From: Lachnospiraceae bacterium
GTDB taxonomy: Bacteria; Bacillota; Clostridia; Lachnospirales; Lachnospiraceae
DNA length: 17,450 nt
NCBI GenBank assembly: GCA_021202715.1
Contig: JAJQCL010000118.1
Location: forward strand, 7,096 to 24,545
Direction: 5' to 3'
Each line of letters begins with the position of its first letter. The first letter of the stretch is position 1. The translations under genes were made by a program, and so were the position numbers. Shown here in pieces: positions 1 to 7,357 of this stretch. Under the pieces are notes generated by a model. The model worked only from the letters and a program-made list of their open reading frames with translations, was not told the DNA's origin and searched no databases.

Positions 1-1002
1 GTCTTCCATATCGATGAAATCGACCAGAATGATGCCGGAGAGATTCCGCAGACGCATCTGGAATCCAATCTCCCGGGCCGCCTCCTGGTTGATCCGGAAG
101 AAGGTCTCCTCGGCTCCTTTGTGACCGTCATATTTGCCGGTATTCACATCAATGACGGTCAGCGCTTCCGTCGGTTCAATGACCAGATAGCCGCCGGATT
201 TCAGCCAGACACGGCGGTCCAGCGCCTGCTCCAGAAAATGCTCCAGCCGATACAGATTCTTTAAGGACAGGCGGTCATCCTGATAGTAAACAATCTGCTC
301 CGGTCTGATATAGGAAGCATCCGCCAGCCCGGATTGCAGGCTCTCATAGATCTCGGCGTCGTCGGTGATCACAGCCTCGAGACTCCCTTCACGGGCATCC
401 CGCACCGCCTCCAGGTAGGCCGGAGTACCCTGCCAGAGTCTGGTGAAAGCGGGACGGTGCAGCGATTTCTCCGAGATCTGACGGTAACGGGAAATCAGGC
501 CGGCGGCTTCTTTAAGGATAACCTCATTGTCCGCCGTCTCCGCATTGGTGCGCAGGATAAAACCGACCTGTTCTTGCTGAATTGTCTTTGCCAAAAGCTC
601 CTGAAGCTCTTTACGACGGGCATCATTGTGAATTTTGGCTGATACAGCGACCCGCACCTGATCACTGACAAGCACCAGATAGCGTCCGCCCAGAGAGAGG
701 CGGTCCGTGACCACGGGAGACTTCGTCTTAACGGCCTCGCGGCTGACCTGTACAAGGATCTCATCACCCTCCCGGTAATGAGCTTCCTTCTTCGGAAGCT
801 GCAGAAAACAGAGAACACCCGGCCGCACCTCCACAAAGGCGGCGCGAATATTTTTCACGAGGTTCTTGATCTTCCCCAGATAGATATCGTCGACCTGCAC
901 CGCAGAATCGTCCCGTTCCATGCGGAATTCCAGCACGCGGCTTCCATCCCAGAGCGCGGTCAGGATGCCGTCCTCCCAGCGGGTAATCAGCAGCTTATTC
1001 AT
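1..1002 (-). CDS. rng: Ribonuclease G/E family protein (partial, C-terminus off left edge)
   Basis: Endoribonuclease of the RNase E/G family, acting in the cytoplasm on rRNA precursors and mRNA. The visible 334 codons hold an S1-like RNA-binding region (about residues 35-110) and both catalytic metal-binding aspartates of the family: D285 in IDVNTG and D328 in LVDFIDM. They are 43 residues apart, as are D303 and D346 of E. coli RNase E. The reading frame is still open at base 1, so the zinc-link cysteines and C-terminus lie outside the window. The ATG at 1002 follows an AGGAG site inside the upstream gene and overlaps that gene's stop as ATGA, so translation is probably coupled. It is the third gene of the radical SAM / DUF2344 / RNase G operon. 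Family assignment is firm; G-type rather than E-type is inferred from the clostridial context. Confidence 0.93.
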   Translation of the reverse strand, partial: MNKLLITRWEDGILTALWDGSRVLEFRMERDDSAVQVDDIYLGKIKNLVKNIRAAFVEVRPGVLCFLQLPKKEAHYREGDEILVQVSREAVKTKSPVVTDRLSLGGRYLVLVSDQVRVAVSAKIHNDARRKELQELLAKTIQQEQVGFILRTNAETADNEVILKEAAGLISRYRQISEKSLHRPAFTRLWQGTPAYLEAVRDAREGSLEAVITDDAEIYESLQSGLADASYIRPEQIVYYQDDRLSLKNLYRLEHFLEQALDRRVWLKSGGYLVIEPTEALTVIDVNTGKYDGHKGAEETFFRINQEAAREIGFQMRLRNLSGIILVDFIDMED

Positions 1003-1694
1003 GGAATCTCCTTCCCCAGGTCGCCCAGAGAGACGCTCTCCGCCGTCCGCATATCGAGACGGCAGATCGCGAGGTTCTTCCGGCTGCACGGCTCGCCGAG
1101 GAAGGCTTCCATGACCAGTTCCGGTTTCAGATTCTTCAGGGAACCGGCGGAAAGGCGCAGGAAGAAGGCGTCTTCCTGCGGTTCACGGCGAAATTCATAG
1201 ATCCAGGGACGGATATCCGTCTCCTCCTGGCTCTTTTTCGTCTTTTTCGTGACGATGATCTCCGGCCTGGCCAGAAAATGCGCGATCTCCTCTTCCCAGT
1301 TATCTCCCGAAGCAGGCCGGGGTTCTTTCAGCTTCACCAGATAATCCGCCATTCCTACAGTCGCCATGGCGTTGTGATGCTTGCGTCCCTCGTCCTCCGG
1401 CAGAAGCCGGTAGCCGGTGACGCGGATCCCCTCCACCATGGTCGCATTGATACGTTCGATCATCTCCCGGCTGGAACCGGTCTCCTCCACTTCCACGTCC
1501 ATATATTCGCCCCGGGAGGTCAGACCGACACCCAGAGGCGAGGCGAAGGACATGACCGGATGGGGGTGATAACCGCCGGAAAAGCAGACCGCCACATGCG
1601 CGCGCTGCAATGCCTTGTGAAAATACCGCATGATATCCAGATGCCCGATGAAGCGGAGACTCCCCTCCTTCTCAAACCGTATGCGAATTCTCAT
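999..1694 (-). CDS. TIGR03936 family radical SAM-linked protein (DUF2344)
   Basis: A 231-residue protein of the DUF2344 family, which is found beside, or fused to, the TIGR03960 radical SAM protein encoded immediately upstream. Its biochemical role is not established. Family signatures visible are an N-terminal RIRFEKEGSLRFIGHLD stretch (residues 4-20) and the block GYHPHPVMSFASPLGVG (41-57), followed by SRGEYMDVEVEE. The ATG at 1694 is preceded by a strong GGAGGAGG site and overlaps the end of the upstream gene by 23 nt; its own stop overlaps the RNase G start by 4 nt. Such tight packing suggests obligate co-expression, and the partners may act on a common tRNA or rRNA substrate; that last point is inference. 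The sequence looks intact. Confidence 0.88.
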   Translation of the reverse strand: MRIRIRFEKEGSLRFIGHLDIMRYFHKALQRAHVAVCFSGGYHPHPVMSFASPLGVGLTSRGEYMDVEVEETGSSREMIERINATMVEGIRVTGYRLLPEDEGRKHHNAMATVGMADYLVKLKEPRPASGDNWEEEIAHFLARPEIIVTKKTKKSQEETDIRPWIYEFRREPQEDAFFLRLSAGSLKNLKPELVMEAFLGEPCSRKNLAICRLDMRTAESVSLGDLGKEIP

Positions 1695-3546
1695 GACAGA
1701 TTCCTCCTCCGAATATCGCTGCGCCGCAGCCGCTGCACTGCTGCCGGCAGTTGGGCGTCACCTCGCCGCGCATGGCCTTCTCCCACTCCCGCCGCAGGAA
1801 TTTCTTCGTTACGCCGATGTCGATAAAATCCCAGGGGAAGATTTCTTCGGCACTTCTCTCCCGACGTGTGTAAAAATCCGGATCGACCCCGGTTTCCGCG
1901 AAGGCCTCTATCCAGCGGTCATTGTCAAAATAATCAGACCAGGCGTCGAAGAGGCATCCTTTTTTATATGCTCTCTCGATGACAGGCGCGACCCGCCGGT
2001 CTCCCCGGGCCAGCACGCCCTCCAGCACCGTGACATCGGCCTCATGATACTGATAATGCATGGAGCGGCGATTTAATTGCTGGAAGAAGGTGTCTTTGAC
2101 CAGATGGGCGCGCCGCAGGTACTCTTCTTTTGTCTCCATCGTCGCCCACTGAAAGGGTGTAAAGGGTTTGGGAACAAAGAACGAGGAGCTGGCGGTCAGC
2201 TGAATCTTTCCCCGGCGTTTTTCCTTCGGTACTTCATCGAAGAAACGCTCACAGATCCTCTCGGAGAGCTCGGCGATGCCACGCATGTCCTCCTCTGTCT
2301 CAGTGGGCAGCCCCAGCATGAAATACAGCTTCACCTTCGTCCAGCCTCCCCGGAAGGCCTCCGCGGCCCCGTTCAGGATATCTTCCTCCGTCAGGCCCTT
2401 GTTAATGACATCACGCAGCCGCTGCGTTCCGGCTTCGGGAGCAAAGGTCAGGCTGCTTTTCTTCACATCCTGAACCTTGTTCATCACATCAAGTGAGAAC
2501 GAATCGATGCGCAAAGAGGGAAGGGAAATGTTGACATGACGCCGTCCGCACTCCTCGATCAGTCCCTCGATCAGGGGCTGGATCTGACTGTAATCACTGG
2601 AGCTTAAGGAACTCAGCGTGATCTCTTCGTGGCCGGTATTCTCCAGCATTTTTACCGCCATGTCTTCCAGCCAGTTCAGGTTTCGCTCGCGCAGAGGCCG
2701 GTAGATCATGCCTGCCTGACAGAAACGGCAGCCGCGGATACACCCGCGCTGAATTTCCAGCGTCACCCGGTCCTGCGTTGCCTTGACGAAGGGAACGACC
2801 GGTTTCTCAGGATAGTAAGTGTGGCTGAGATCGGACTCCACTTCCTTGCGGATGCGGGCCGGTACGCCCTCCTCCCGTGGCCGGAAATCGGCGATGGTGC
2901 CGTCTTCCAGATAGCTTACCTCGTAGAGCGAAGGCACATAAATGCCGGGAATTCGTGCTGCACGGCGAAGGAAATCCTGGCGGCTTCCCCCGGCGGCCCG
3001 GTTGGCCTTGTAGGCATCTACCAGCGGCAGCATGGAGGTCTCGCCCTCCCCGATGTAAAACAGGTCAAAAAACTCTGCCAGCGGTTCCGGATTGTAGGTG
3101 CAGGGGCCGCCGCCGAGAACAATGGGGTCCTCTTCTCCGCGTTCCGCCGCATACAGCGGGATTCCGGAGAGATCCAGAATCTGCAGGATGTTCGTGTAGC
3201 ACATCTCATACTGAATCGTAATTCCCAGAAAATCAAAGTCCCGGATCGGGTCCTGTGACTCCAGGGCAAACAGAGGAATCTTCTTCTCCCGCAGGATGGG
3301 ATCCAGGTCTGTCCAGGGAGAGTACACCCGCTCGCACCAGATATCGTCCCGGGTGTTGAGCATGTCATAGAGGATCTGAATGCCCAGATGGGACATCCCG
3401 ATCTCATAGACGTCCGGGAAACACATGGCGAAGCGCACCTCTACCTGATTCAGATCTTTCATCACAGCATTGACTTCCCCGCCGATGTAGCGGGCGGGCT
3501 TGTCGATGCTCATTAAAATGTCTTCATTGAGTGCTAATTTACGCAT
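1672..3546 (-). CDS. TIGR03960 family B12-binding-domain radical SAM protein
   Basis: Radical SAM enzyme of unknown substrate in the TIGR03960 family. The N-terminal third resembles a B12-binding-like Rossmann domain (SHLGIQILYDMLNTR and LGGGPCTYNPEPLAEFFD). The radical SAM core carries the 4Fe-4S ligands C269, C273 and C276 in RGCIRGCRFCQAG. The C-terminus has a second CxxxCxxC (NCRQQCSGCG) plus one further Cys, possibly an auxiliary cluster. A longer reading frame starts at TTG 3558, but the ATG at 3546 is preferred: GGAG lies 6 nt before it, and the resulting MRKLALNEDIL is the usual start of the family. Length is then 624 residues. It heads the DUF2344 / RNase G operon. No convincing promoter or terminator separates it from the HipA-like gene 33 nt upstream. 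Confidence 0.9.
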   Translation of the reverse strand: MRKLALNEDILMSIDKPARYIGGEVNAVMKDLNQVEVRFAMCFPDVYEIGMSHLGIQILYDMLNTRDDIWCERVYSPWTDLDPILREKKIPLFALESQDPIRDFDFLGITIQYEMCYTNILQILDLSGIPLYAAERGEEDPIVLGGGPCTYNPEPLAEFFDLFYIGEGETSMLPLVDAYKANRAAGGSRQDFLRRAARIPGIYVPSLYEVSYLEDGTIADFRPREEGVPARIRKEVESDLSHTYYPEKPVVPFVKATQDRVTLEIQRGCIRGCRFCQAGMIYRPLRERNLNWLEDMAVKMLENTGHEEITLSSLSSSDYSQIQPLIEGLIEECGRRHVNISLPSLRIDSFSLDVMNKVQDVKKSSLTFAPEAGTQRLRDVINKGLTEEDILNGAAEAFRGGWTKVKLYFMLGLPTETEEDMRGIAELSERICERFFDEVPKEKRRGKIQLTASSSFFVPKPFTPFQWATMETKEEYLRRAHLVKDTFFQQLNRRSMHYQYHEADVTVLEGVLARGDRRVAPVIERAYKKGCLFDAWSDYFDNDRWIEAFAETGVDPDFYTRRERSAEEIFPWDFIDIGVTKKFLRREWEKAMRGEVTPNCRQQCSGCGAAIFGGGICHENSHTV

Positions 3547-3579
3547 AAAAATCTCCAACTGTAAATTTTATAATATCTG

Positions 3580-4764
3580 TTATCGGTCATCTCTGCCGGG
3601 GATAATTCGTTTTCTCAGGTTTTCTCCGTTTTGAAAAGCTTTGAACAACTCAATTTTTTTTGTATATCCTGCTGTGATCAGATCAATGCGCTTCGGATCT
3701 ATCTGGGTGTCTTTTTCATACATCGCATGAATATAATCCGGATCCGGCAGTTTTGATGCATCCACGAGAGAACGGTCTGTCACATAAGAGAGGAGCTTTA
3801 ATTCATTGGATGAAAAGCTCTGCGTTTCAATGCGCAGCAGCTCTTTTTCCGATGCCGGAACATTAGAATGAACAAACAGGCATTTGCCGCTGTCATAAAT
3901 TGGTGCCAGTCTGAGAAATTTCAGTGAATCTGCATCTCTCAGAACCGAAATGTTATTTAAATGCCGATCTCGTCCGGATAATATGAAATCTGTCATGATC
4001 TGGTATTCCAGATCTTTCCGTAACTGTTCTGTATCCATGCCATGTTTCCCACAGACAGATATAAAGTGCTCATAGGAGGAAGTACCGTTCGGCTGTTTCT
4101 CGGATGTCACGAACGCGTAGGCAGAAACCAGTTCAAGTTTCTGGCTTGTAAACAGCTTCGAGCAGCATCCGTAATCATAGCACTTGTCTTTTATGCGTAT
4201 GAGTTCATATGACGTAAAGTTGTCATAGCCCTGTAAGCGGTGAAGCTCGGCTGCAATTACTTCATTGATGCTTTCAGAGGACAGGTTATCCCTGTTGCCT
4301 TTTATCAGGACACGGTCTCCATTGGCGCTGACAGCCCATGTTTTTTCCAATTGTCCCTGCAGGGTACTGTTTGGTGCGTAAGCCAGCGTTGATGATGAAT
4401 TGGGATCTGTAAAAAGCAGGTTTTCACTGAAATCATTATCAAAGAGGTTTACATTTTCCCATGTCAGACTGGAATCGACAGGTTTGATCCAGTAATAGTC
4501 TGTAAGACTCAAGCCGAGATTTTTAAGTAAGTATTCTTCCGGGCCGAGCAGTCCTCTCTGGGTCAACATATTTGCAATCCTGCCCTGTCCGATCGGTACG
4601 GCTCTTATTTTCCACCAGTCGCGCAGCCATCCTGATGAACTTTTGGATTGTAACGGAGCAAGTTCGGGATTGATCAGCTGTCGGGTATAGCGCAGCATCG
4701 TGCCGTCTTCGGAAAATTCCGCAAGCACGATCGGGTCATTTTTACGCATGATGAAGTAGTTCAT
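3580..4764 (-). CDS. HipA-like serine/threonine kinase (putative toxin of an HTH-kinase pair)
   Basis: A 394-residue protein whose C-terminal two-thirds carry the HipA kinase pattern. It has a glycine-rich loop TLQGQLEK (134-141), a candidate ATP-binding Lys in VLIKG (K155) with acidic partner E168 in SINEVIAAEL, a catalytic loop GRDRHLNNISVL with D266 and N271 (Asp+5 Asn, as in HipA D309/N314), and a metal-binding Asp in APIYDSG (D291). The kinase core therefore looks intact. The first ~115 residues (with LLKNLGLSLTDYYWIKP at 79-95) do not obviously match the HipA N-terminal domain. Its ATG lies 6 nt after GGAGGTGA inside the HTH gene, and the genes overlap by 23 nt, so translation is coupled. 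HipA toxins phosphorylate aminoacyl-tRNA synthetases; the target here is unknown. Base composition is AT-richer than the neighbours (18 G+C in 60 at 3601-3660, against 33 in 60 at 10141-10200 in clpC). Confidence 0.8.
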   Translation of the reverse strand: MNYFIMRKNDPIVLAEFSEDGTMLRYTRQLINPELAPLQSKSSSGWLRDWWKIRAVPIGQGRIANMLTQRGLLGPEEYLLKNLGLSLTDYYWIKPVDSSLTWENVNLFDNDFSENLLFTDPNSSSTLAYAPNSTLQGQLEKTWAVSANGDRVLIKGNRDNLSSESINEVIAAELHRLQGYDNFTSYELIRIKDKCYDYGCCSKLFTSQKLELVSAYAFVTSEKQPNGTSSYEHFISVCGKHGMDTEQLRKDLEYQIMTDFILSGRDRHLNNISVLRDADSLKFLRLAPIYDSGKCLFVHSNVPASEKELLRIETQSFSSNELKLLSYVTDRSLVDASKLPDPDYIHAMYEKDTQIDPKRIDLITAGYTKKIELFKAFQNGENLRKRIIPGRDDR

Positions 4765-5167
4765 TTGTCATCACCTCCAGCTGCTTGTCTGCGAGATAAT
4801 CGTCGATTTTCCATTCAGCCAGCTCATATAAAAACGGCCGGATGCTTTCACATACAGAACTCATTTCGATCTCATGTTTCTCTTCCTCATCGAGGAACGC
4901 AACATAGTATTTGTTGCCCCTGGCAAAAATATATGCTTCCATGGATCCGTGATTCGTCTTAAAAACCGCAGGCTGTTCGCAGATAAAAAGAAATTCTTCA
5001 ATGCCGAGCTGCAACGCTGCGGCAAGCTTCTGAATCACGGATACTTTACAGTTTCCTGACGTGGTTTTATTATTTGCCAGATCATTTACCGTGCTGTAAG
5101 GGATACCGGATGCTTTTGACAGATGATACATTGAAAGGTTATTTATCTGTAAATAAGTTTTCAGCAT
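4742..5167 (-). CDS. XRE/HipB-type helix-turn-helix regulator, putative antitoxin
   Basis: A 141-residue protein with an N-terminal Cro/CI-like HTH (about residues 5-62; SKASGIPYSTVNDLANNK is the helix-turn-helix core) and a C-terminal ~75-residue domain of unknown fold (SMEAYIFARGNKYYVAF, then an acidic stretch). It is longer than E. coli HipB (88 residues), so the extra domain could be a kinase-neutralising module; that is inference. ATG 5167 follows AAAGGAG with good spacing. It is the first gene of the cassette and overlaps the kinase gene by 23 nt. A perfect palindrome inside its own promoter is the obvious candidate for autoregulation. It shares the AT-rich composition of the kinase gene. 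Confidence 0.82.
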   Translation of the reverse strand: MLKTYLQINNLSMYHLSKASGIPYSTVNDLANNKTTSGNCKVSVIQKLAAALQLGIEEFLFICEQPAVFKTNHGSMEAYIFARGNKYYVAFLDEEEKHEIEMSSVCESIRPFLYELAEWKIDDYLADKQLEVMTNELLHHA

Positions 5168-5187
5168 TTCTGAATCTCCTTTTTCAC

Positions 5188-5216
5188 ATTATACCGGCAT
5201 GCCGGTATATCGTCAA
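5188..5216 (-). promoter_or_regulatory. Sigma-A promoter of the HTH-kinase cassette
   Basis: On the minus strand, TTGACG (5216-5211), a 17-nt spacer and a perfect TATAAT (5193-5188) lie just upstream of the HTH gene. The expected transcript start is about 10-15 nt before its Shine-Dalgarno. The spacer and the first bases of the -10 are occupied by the 20-bp palindrome, so a bound repressor would block polymerase directly. Confidence 0.85.
5190..5209. promoter_or_regulatory. Perfect 20-bp palindrome, candidate operator
   Basis: TATACCGGCATGCCGGTATA is its own reverse complement over all 20 bases; symmetry breaks on the next base each side. It fills most of the 17-nt spacer and overlaps the -10 hexamer of the cassette promoter. 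HipB/XRE antitoxins typically bind such dyads as dimers and repress their own operon. Binding by the adjacent HTH protein is inference from position. Confidence 0.75.
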
Positions 5217-5249
5217 GTTCCTTTCGGATCATATTCCGTTTTTTCGCCG

Positions 5250-5278
5250 TTGCACGGATTTGGAAAATACGCTATACT
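5250..5278 (+). promoter_or_regulatory. Sigma-A promoter of the ABC-F gene
   Basis: TTGCAC (5250-5255), a 17-nt spacer and TATACT (5273-5278) precede the ABC-F start by 45 nt. The two divergent -35 elements are only 33 bp apart, so this promoter and that of the HTH-kinase cassette are back to back. Confidence 0.75.
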
Positions 5279-5291
5279 ATTTCCCGATGCA

Positions 5292-5309
5292 TTCCGCCTC
5301 AGGGCGGAA
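5292..5309 (+). promoter_or_regulatory. Short leader hairpin before the ABC-F ribosome-binding site
   Basis: TTCCGCC (5292-5298), loop TCAG, GGCGGAA (5303-5309) gives a perfect 7-bp stem. It would lie close to the predicted 5' end of the mRNA and 3 nt before the GGGAGG Shine-Dalgarno (5313-5318). No U-run follows, so it is not a terminator. It could stabilise the 5' end or modulate ribosome loading; function unknown. Confidence 0.5.
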
Positions 5310-5323
5310 GCCGGGAGGAACCT

Positions 5324-7264
5324 ATGATATTTTCATGCAGTAATCTGTCCAAATCCTTCTCCGCTGTGCCGATTCTCAACGGCGGGAGCTTTCGGGTTGA
5401 TGATAAAGATAAAACCGCGATCGTCGGCATCAACGGAGCGGGAAAATCCACTCTTCTTAAACTCCTCGTCGGAGAATTGACGCCCGATTCCGGGGAGATC
5501 GTTCTGTCCCGCGGGAAGACAATCGGTTATCTGGCGCAGCACCAGGATCTGGCTTCCGACCGCACGATCTATCAGGAAATCCGGACAGCCAAAGAGCCCC
5601 TCTTCGAGATGGAGCGGCAGATCCGGCAGCTGGAACAGGAGATGAAATCTGCTTCCGGAACAGCACTGGCCGCCATGATGGAGACCTACGACCGCCTGAA
5701 TCAGGATTTTGAACGACAGAACGGCTACGCCTGCGAGAGCGAGATCGTTGGCGTTCTCAAGGGGCTTGGCTTCGCGGAATCAGAATTCGACAGTCCCTGC
5801 GCGACCCTCTCCGGTGGGCAGAAGACCCGAGTCTCTTTGGGCAAGCTGCTGCTGACCCGGCCGGACTGCATTCTTCTGGATGAGCCGACCAACCACCTGG
5901 ATATCGCTTCCATTGCCTGGCTGGAAGGATTTCTCAGCTCTTATCCGGGCGCTGTCATCGTGGTCGCCCATGATCGGTATTTCCTTGACCGTTTCGTGGA
6001 TCATGTGATTGAGATCGAGAACACCCATCTCTCCGTCTTTACCGGCAATTATACGGCCTATGCCGCCAAGAAGAAGCTGCTGCGGGATGCGGCGATGAAG
6101 CAGTACCTGAACCAGCAGCAGGAGATCAAACATCAGGAGGAGGTCATTGCCCGCCTCAAGTCCTTCAACCGCGAGAAATCGATCAAACGGGCCGAGAGCC
6201 GCGAAAAAATGCTGGGGAAAATGGAACGGGTCGAACGTCCTCAGGAACTGAATGATTCCATGTCCTTCACCCTGGAACCCCATGTGGTCAGCGGCAACGA
6301 TGTGCTCACCATTGAGAACCTGTCCAAATCTTTTGGAGAGAATGTCCTCTTTACACATGCGAATTTTGAGATTCATCGCGGCGAGCGGGTGGCCATCATC
6401 GGCAACAACGGAACCGGCAAAACAACCCTGCTCAAGATCATCAATGGACTGCTGGATGCGGACGAGGGCGCGTGCACGCTGGGCGCGAAGGTCGCCATCG
6501 GCTATTATGATCAGGAGCAGCAGCTTCTGACCGAGGAGAACACGCTGTTCGAGGAGATTCAGAACGCCTATCCGTACCTGAACAATACGAAGATCCGCAG
6601 TACGCTGGCGGCTTTCCTCTTTACCGGGGATGACGTTTTCAAGAAGGTATCCGCTCTCAGCGGCGGCGAGCGCGGGCGTCTCTCACTGGCGAAACTGATT
6701 CTCTCCCCCTGTAATTTCCTGATTCTCGACGAGCCGACCAACCATCTGGATATGGTCTCCAAGGAGATCCTCGAACAGGCGCTGAACCGCTACACCGGCA
6801 CGGTTCTTTACGTCTCCCACGACCGGTATTTCGTCAATCAGACAGCGACCCGCATTCTGGAGCTGACGGATCAGATCTTTGTGGAATATATCGGCAATTA
6901 TGACTATTATTTGGAAAAGCGGGAGGTCCTGACCGCGGCCGCCCTGCGGCAGACTGCTCCGGGAGCAAAGAAACTCTCTGCGGTTCCGTCCGCAGCGGAG
7001 GAAGTCACGACCGCCGGAGCCGCAGACTGGAAGAGTCAGAAGGAGGAACAGGCGCGGCGCCGCAAACGCGAGAACGACATCCGCAAGGCGGAGGATGCGA
7101 TCGCTGCCCTGGAGGAGCGGGAAAAAGAGATCGACACTCTGCTGGAGCAGGAAGACATTTATACGAATGTCGGAAAGCTCATGGAGTTGAACAAGGAGAA
7201 GGAAGCGCTTCAAGAAGAAATGACGGAGTGGATGGAGCGCTGGGAGGCGCTGTCAGAAGAATAA
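5324..7264 (+). CDS. ABC-F family ATP-binding protein (YdiF/Uup-like)
   Basis: A 646-residue cytoplasmic ABC-F protein: two ATPase domains on one chain and no membrane segment. These proteins bind the ribosome and act in translation. Domain 1 has Walker A GINGAGKST (35-43), signature LSGGQKTRVSL (162-172) and Walker B CILLDEPTNHLD (182-193). The inter-domain linker (about 245-320) is the charged helical P-site tRNA interaction motif. Domain 2 has Walker A GNNGTGKTT (360-368), signature LSGGERGRLSL and Walker B FLILDEPTNHLD (465-476). The C-terminal ~75 residues form a charged coiled coil, as in Bacillus YdiF. The ATG follows GGGAGG by 5 nt. The short leader has no space for the peptide-coding attenuator seen with antibiotic-resistance ABC-F genes, so a housekeeping role is more likely. 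Confidence 0.93.
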   Translation: MIFSCSNLSKSFSAVPILNGGSFRVDDKDKTAIVGINGAGKSTLLKLLVGELTPDSGEIVLSRGKTIGYLAQHQDLASDRTIYQEIRTAKEPLFEMERQIRQLEQEMKSASGTALAAMMETYDRLNQDFERQNGYACESEIVGVLKGLGFAESEFDSPCATLSGGQKTRVSLGKLLLTRPDCILLDEPTNHLDIASIAWLEGFLSSYPGAVIVVAHDRYFLDRFVDHVIEIENTHLSVFTGNYTAYAAKKKLLRDAAMKQYLNQQQEIKHQEEVIARLKSFNREKSIKRAESREKMLGKMERVERPQELNDSMSFTLEPHVVSGNDVLTIENLSKSFGENVLFTHANFEIHRGERVAIIGNNGTGKTTLLKIINGLLDADEGACTLGAKVAIGYYDQEQQLLTEENTLFEEIQNAYPYLNNTKIRSTLAAFLFTGDDVFKKVSALSGGERGRLSLAKLILSPCNFLILDEPTNHLDMVSKEILEQALNRYTGTVLYVSHDRYFVNQTATRILELTDQIFVEYIGNYDYYLEKREVLTAAALRQTAPGAKKLSAVPSAAEEVTTAGAADWKSQKEEQARRRKRENDIRKAEDAIAALEEREKEIDTLLEQEDIYTNVGKLMELNKEKEALQEEMTEWMERWEALSEE

Positions 7265-7300
7265 ATCACAGATATAGGGATTCTGGCGCATAATTTCCAT

Positions 7301-7329
7301 TAGACTTTATTTCCCAAATGTGTTATACT
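7301..7329 (+). promoter_or_regulatory. Sigma-A promoter of the coiled-coil gene
   Basis: TATACT (7324-7329) is a good -10. Seventeen bases upstream is TAGACT (7301-7306), a 4-of-6 match to the -35 consensus. The transcript would start about 20 nt before the AAAGGGGG ribosome-binding site. The gene is thus an independent unit, not a readthrough product of the ABC-F gene. Confidence 0.6.
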
Positions 7330-7357
7330 CTCGGTACAGAAGAAAGGGGGACGACGC

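Noticed and set aside
3529..3537. GAGTGCTAA resembling half of a CIRCE (HrcA) element
   Set aside because: The partner TTAGCACTC is missing at the required spacing, and the bases encode the conserved N-terminus of the radical SAM protein.
3547..3558. TTG start at 3558 for the radical SAM protein
   Set aside because: The GGAG site falls within those first codons and serves the ATG at 3546, which also gives the usual family N-terminus.
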